26,871 bases of DNA, taken from NCBI GenBank assembly GCA_040235405.1, contig JBECKT010000017.1, positions 1-26,871 on the forward strand. Direction: 5' to 3'. A program made the translations under genes and the position numbers. This DNA is from PGZG01 sp040235405 (GTDB lineage: Bacteria > Pseudomonadota > Gammaproteobacteria > Pseudomonadales > Alcanivoracaceae). Under the pieces are notes generated by a model that did not search any database, was not told where the DNA came from, and saw only the letters and a program-made list of their open reading frames with translations. Of this stretch, positions 23,217 to 26,871 are shown one piece after another; within the stretch, counting starts at the first letter, position 1, and each line of letters opens with the position of its first letter.

Positions 23217-24062
23217 TCAGCCGCGGCGATACGGATTACGGCGTGGCTTGCCCGGCGGCTTCTTGTCACCGCGCTGGCCACGCAAACGGGCTCGGCCGTA
23301 AAGGCCAGTGTACTGCTTGCCTTTCAGGTCAACCTTGCCGAACAGCTGTTCGACCTGCTCCGGGGCCAGGTCCATCCAGCGCCCGGCCTTCAATTGCGCC
23401 GGCAAAGTGATCTCGCCAAACCGGACCCGGATAAGACGCGCCACTTCCAGTTGCTGGGATTCGAGCAGACGGCGCACTTCGCGGTATTTACCACCGGTGA
23501 GCGACACCTTGTACCAGTGATTGGCGGCCTCTTCCGCGCCGCCCGCATCGACGATGTTGTCGAACTTCGACACCCCGTCTTCCAGCATCACACCATCTAA
23601 CAGGGCGCGACGTTTTTCCTGGGTGATCTCGCCGCGTACACGCACCGCATACTCACGGACAAATCCGTTTGACGGGTGCATCAGCCGATGGGCCAGCTCT
23701 CCGTCAGTGGTAAACAACAACAGCCCGGAGGTGTTGATATCGAGACGACCCACTTGCACCCAGCGCATGCCGGTCAGGCGCGGCAGGTTGTCAAATACCG
23801 TCGGCCGCCCCTCAGGGTCATTGCGTGAACAAACCTCGCCGGTCGGTTTGTGGTACGCGATCACTCGGCGCACAACATCCTCAGGCGCTTTGGTTCTGAC
23901 GATATGGCCATCCACGCGAATAACATCCTCGGGTTCGACCCGATCGCCCAACGTGGCGATCTTGCCATTTACGGACACACGACCCGACTCGATCCAGGTT
24001 TCCAGCTCGCGGCGGGAACCCAGCCCGGAACGGGCCAACACTTTCTGCAACTTCTCACTCAT
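23217..24062 (-). CDS. rluB: 23S rRNA pseudouridine synthase B
   Basis: RsuA-family pseudouridine synthase; RluB modifies U2605 of 23S rRNA in E. coli. It has an N-terminal S4 domain (residues 1-60, EKLQKVLARSGLGSRRELE), the catalytic Asp D108 in VGRLDINTSGLLLFT, the KYREVRRL motif and a basic C-terminal tail (KKPPGKPRRNPYRRG). The frame extends upstream to 24200, but that part lies inside scpB. ATG 24062 has GAGG 7 bases upstream and gives 281 residues, a normal length. The start overlaps the scpB stop by 8 bases. The neighbour order scpA-scpB-rluB is widespread. Confidence 0.94.
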   Translation of the reverse strand: MSEKLQKVLARSGLGSRRELETWIESGRVSVNGKIATLGDRVEPEDVIRVDGHIVRTKAPEDVVRRVIAYHKPTGEVCSRNDPEGRPTVFDNLPRLTGMRWVQVGRLDINTSGLLLFTTDGELAHRLMHPSNGFVREYAVRVRGEITQEKRRALLDGVMLEDGVSKFDNIVDAGGAEEAANHWYKVSLTGGKYREVRRLLESQQLEVARLIRVRFGEITLPAQLKAGRWMDLAPEQVEQLFGKVDLKGKQYTGLYGRARLRGQRGDKKPPGKPRRNPYRRG

Positions 24063-25065
24063 GCGGGAACCTCGGGGTGTCCCCGTCTGCTGCGCCGTCA
24101 CTGACCTCGTCATCGCCGGACAGTTCATCTTCACCATCCACATCCGGGAACAACTCCGTATCTGACTCCGCCTGCTCCACTGCAACAGGCTGTGGTTCAA
24201 TCTGCTCTTCAGGCTGGCCCGGCTTGCGACGGAACTCTGCCTCGAAACTGGTCAGCACTGAATCCACCTGCTCCAGGCTCATCAGCGTGGATTCGTCGAT
24301 TTCCGGCTCGTGGTTATCAATGGCCTCCATGATAGTGACCTGACGATCAGCTGCGGCGCTGACCGGCTCGCCATTCTCATCTCGCGGCGCCGACAGCGCC
24401 GCTTCTTCCAGCGCAAGCTCTTCATTGATCTTGTCCAGATCACGAATCTCCGACAGGGTCGGCAAATCCTCCAGACTCTTCAGATCGAAGTAATCGAGAA
24501 ACTGTCGGGTAGTGGCAAACATGGCCGGACGACCGGGCACATCGCGATGACCGACGATGCGGATCCAGTTGCGCTCAAGCATGGTCTTGACGATCTGGGT
24601 GTTGACCGCCACGCCACGAATTTCCTCGATTTCCCCACGGGTAATCGGCTGGCGATAGGCAATAAGGGCCAGGGTTTCCAGAATCGCGCGGCTGTAACGC
24701 GGTGCTTTTTCCTGCCACAGGCGACTGACCCAGGGGCCCATTTCCCGCCGCACCTGAAAACGGAAACCGGATGCCACTTCCTTCAGTTCGATACCACGAT
24801 CGGCATAACTCTCGGCCAGCTCGGCGAGAATCAGGTTCAGGCTGTCACGATCCGGGCGCTCTGTCTCATCGAAAAGTGACAACATGGTATCACGATCCAG
24901 CGGGCCATCCGCGGCCAGAATGGCAGCCTCCAGCACCCGGCCAATCAATACGCTGTCGATATGGGCGGCAATGCCGGTTTCTGCCTCGGCGGCCCCGGAC
25001 TCCTGCCCTGCCGCTTCAGCCAGCTGTTCTTCAGTGGACACTTCGTCCTTAACATCTTCAGTCAT
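24055..25065 (-). CDS. scpB: Segregation and condensation protein B
   Basis: Kleisin-associated winged-helix (KITE) subunit of the SMC-ScpAB condensin. The two winged-helix domains span about residues 35-205, with YSRAILETLALIAYRQPITRGEIEEIRG, the most conserved segment, near residue 125 and VPGRPAMFATTRQFLDYF near 178. The remaining 130 or so residues are strongly acidic and probably disordered. A GTG at 25074 is an alternative start; ATG 25065 is preferred and overlaps the scpA stop by 8 bases. Length is 336 residues. The smc gene itself is not in the window. Confidence 0.93.
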   Translation of the reverse strand: MTEDVKDEVSTEEQLAEAAGQESGAAEAETGIAAHIDSVLIGRVLEAAILAADGPLDRDTMLSLFDETERPDRDSLNLILAELAESYADRGIELKEVASGFRFQVRREMGPWVSRLWQEKAPRYSRAILETLALIAYRQPITRGEIEEIRGVAVNTQIVKTMLERNWIRIVGHRDVPGRPAMFATTRQFLDYFDLKSLEDLPTLSEIRDLDKINEELALEEAALSAPRDENGEPVSAAADRQVTIMEAIDNHEPEIDESTLMSLEQVDSVLTSFEAEFRRKPGQPEEQIEPQPVAVEQAESDTELFPDVDGEDELSGDDEVSDGAADGDTPRFPHE

Positions 25066-25993
25066 TTGCAGCACTCACTTCAAAAGGCAGCCGATCTTCG
25101 TCTTCCAGCAATACCGTACGGGCCTTCAAATGCAACGGCGCGAACGGCTCGCTCTGAATAACTTCGACCAGAGAGCTCTTGATCAACTCGAGAATAGCGA
25201 TAAACGTCACTACCACACCGGCGCGTCCTTCCTCCGGCCGGAACAGGGTAAAGAACGGCACGAACTCGCCGTTGCGCAGACGGTCCAGCACATCTGACAT
25301 CCGCTCGCGGGTGGACAGCTTCTCGCGGGAAACGTGGTGGCTCTCGAACATGTCGGCGCGGTGCATGACATCCTTCAATGCCAGCAGCAGTTCCTTCAGG
25401 TCGACATCCGGCTCGGCCCGCTCACGGGTGTAGTCCGGGCGCTTCGCTTTCACTTCCCAGAAATCACGCTCCAGCCGTGGCAGGGCTTCAATATCTTCCG
25501 CCGCCTTCTTGAAACGCTCATATTCCTGCAAGCGCCGAATCAGTTCGGCACGCGGATCCTCGTCGTCCTCGCCCTCTTCGACTTTCGGCCGCGGCAACAG
25601 ACTGCGTGACTTGATCTCGCCAAGCATGGCGGCCATCACCAGATATTCCGCCGCCAGCTCGAAGTTGAGCGCCTTCATCAGCTCAACATACTGCATGTAC
25701 TGTTCGGTGATCTGCGCCACCGGAATATCGAGAATATCCAGATTCTGGCGCTTGATCAGATACAGCAACAGATCCAGCGGCCCTTCAAACGCTTCAAGGA
25801 AAACCTCAAGCGCATCCGGCGGGATATAAAGGTCATCGGGTAATTTTGTGATCGCCTTGCCGTAAACCAGACCGAATGGCATTTCGCTCTGCTTCGGCTT
25901 GATCACGGCGGCTTCCTGGTGCGCAGCAGCAATCCGTTCGGCCTGCTCTTCCAGGACCCGGATTGCTTCTGCTGCGACGTCTGATCCGCTCAT
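25058..25993 (-). CDS. scpA: Segregation and condensation protein A (kleisin)
   Basis: Kleisin of the SMC-ScpAB complex, bridging the SMC heads and binding ScpB. The protein has 311 residues. The conserved N-terminal kleisin core is FEGPLDLLLYLIKRQNLDILDIPVAQITEQY, starting near residue 69, followed by ELAAEYLVMAAMLGEIKSR; the C-terminal winged helix includes VVVTFIAILELIKS. There is a longer N-terminal extension than in Bacillus, about 60 residues, charged and without a recognised motif, as in some gammaproteobacterial ScpA. ATG 25993 has GAGG 8 bases upstream and follows the trpS stop by 44 bases. Confidence 0.94.
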   Translation of the reverse strand: MSGSDVAAEAIRVLEEQAERIAAAHQEAAVIKPKQSEMPFGLVYGKAITKLPDDLYIPPDALEVFLEAFEGPLDLLLYLIKRQNLDILDIPVAQITEQYMQYVELMKALNFELAAEYLVMAAMLGEIKSRSLLPRPKVEEGEDDEDPRAELIRRLQEYERFKKAAEDIEALPRLERDFWEVKAKRPDYTRERAEPDVDLKELLLALKDVMHRADMFESHHVSREKLSTRERMSDVLDRLRNGEFVPFFTLFRPEEGRAGVVVTFIAILELIKSSLVEVIQSEPFAPLHLKARTVLLEDEDRLPFEVSAAND

Positions 25994-26037
25994 TCAGAAT
26001 TCCTCATTCACGGTGCTCACGCACGGTAGTCGACCAC

Positions 26038-26871
26038 TCAGGAACGATACTTCAGGCCCATGACCTGACGTACTTCATCAAGCGTGTCGCGGGCGGCTTC
26101 GCGAGCATCTTCACAACCTTCAGCAATGATGCTGCGGACCAGGTCCGGGTTGCGGGCATGTTCCCCGGCGCGCTTTCGAATCGGTTCCAGCTCGGCCTGC
26201 ACCGCCTCGATCACCGGCTTCTTGCAGTCAAGACAACCGATACCGGCATTGCGACAACCTTCCTGCACCCATTGTTTCGTGGTGTCAGAAGAATACACCT
26301 CATGCAGCTGCCAGACCGGACATTTATCCGGATTGCCCGGATCGGTGCGCCGCACCCGGGCCGGGTCGGTTGGCATCTTGCGGATTTTCTCATCCACGTC
26401 TGCAGGCTCTTCACGCAGACTGATAAAGTTGCCGTAGGATTTGGACATCTTCTGACCATCCAGCCCCGGCATTTTCGAGGCTGGCGTCAGCAGTGCCTGT
26501 GGCTCCGGCAGAATGATCTTGCCGCCGCCTTCCAGATCGCCAAGCAAACGTTCCTTGTCACCAAGGGTGATATTGGCCTGATCATTGACCAGTGCCTGGG
26601 CAATGGCGAGCGCTTCTTCATCGCCATCCTGCTGATACTTGCGCCGGTGATCGACGTACATCTTCGCCTGCTTCTTGCCCATCTTGCGAATTGCCGCTTC
26701 CACCGCTTCCTCAAAACCGGGCTCGCGGCCGTACAGATGGTTGAAGCGGCGCGCCACCTCGCGGGTAATTTCAACGTGGGCAACCTGATCCGCCCCGACC
26801 GGCACCAGACCAGCGCGGTACATCAGGATATCTGCGGACTGCAGCAGCGGATAGCCAAGAAAGCCGTAAGT
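26038..26871 (-). CDS. trpS: Tryptophanyl-tRNA synthetase, C-terminal part (5' end beyond right edge)
   Basis: Class I aminoacyl-tRNA synthetase that charges tRNA-Trp. The frame stays open to the window edge, reading TYGFLGYPLLQSADILMYR, a typical internal TrpS segment, so an ATG at 26823 is internal and the true start lies outside. KMSKSYGNFI is present, as are the PVGADQVAHVEITREVARRFN region and a cysteine-containing C-terminal segment (GIGCLDCKKPV) seen in many TrpS. It heads the trpS-scpA-scpB-rluB group. The HIGH-like motif is in the missing part. Confidence 0.95.
   Translation of the reverse strand, partial: TYGFLGYPLLQSADILMYRAGLVPVGADQVAHVEITREVARRFNHLYGREPGFEEAVEAAIRKMGKKQAKMYVDHRRKYQQDGDEEALAIAQALVNDQANITLGDKERLLGDLEGGGKIILPEPQALLTPASKMPGLDGQKMSKSYGNFISLREEPADVDEKIRKMPTDPARVRRTDPGNPDKCPVWQLHEVYSSDTTKQWVQEGCRNAGIGCLDCKKPVIEAVQAELEPIRKRAGEHARNPDLVRSIIAEGCEDAREAARDTLDEVRQVMGLKYRS

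Overview
The window looks like a core chromosomal segment of a GC-rich gammaproteobacterium. The best fit is the Pseudomonadales/Oceanospirillales side, possibly near Alcanivorax. This rests on the order trpF-trpB-trpA-accD-folC-SPOR-cvpA-purF-metZ, the long-form QueF, the MASE2/CyaB-type adenylate cyclase, the MoxR-DUF58-TgpA trio and the close match of YadG to the enterobacterial protein. The genus is inference; no 16S or other rRNA gene is present.

Left part (1-7200). A class I fumarase start runs off the left edge on the minus strand. It is divergent from a 4-hydroxybutyryl-CoA dehydratase family gene on the plus strand, followed by rdgC. The spaces after both plus-strand genes hold repeats: two near-identical REP elements with a GTAG head, a 31-bp perfect inverted repeat, and a second structured element. 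A minus-strand tRNA-Ser(GGA) follows, and beyond its terminator lies an inverted copy of its own 3' end. Next come a YdjA-type nitroreductase (minus) and a divergent plus-strand pair: a membrane class III adenylate cyclase translationally overlapped with an AbgT-family transporter.

Right part (7217-26871). Every protein gene is on the minus strand. In transcription order: trpS (cut by the right edge), scpA, scpB and rluB (tryptophan charging, chromosome condensation, 23S rRNA pseudouridine); trpF, trpB, trpA, accD, folC, a SPOR-domain protein, cvpA, purF and metZ (tryptophan, fatty acid, folate, purine and methionine synthesis); moxR, a DUF58 protein and tgpA (an envelope AAA+/transglutaminase module); a histidine phosphatase; yadG-yadH (ABC-2 exporter); and queF (queuosine precursor). 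Many junctions overlap or are a few bases apart, which suggests long polycistronic transcripts. A good extended -10 promoter precedes trpF.

I found no phage, insertion sequence, CRISPR array, toxin-antitoxin or defence system. The most unusual signals are non-coding: the tRNA-Ser quasi-palindrome at 3240-3338, the long inverted repeat at 1818-1931 and the GTAG REP pair. Among proteins, the dehydratase-like enzyme shows a shortened spacing between two residues equivalent to iron-sulfur cluster ligands, and the cyclase has a duplicated C-terminal motif.
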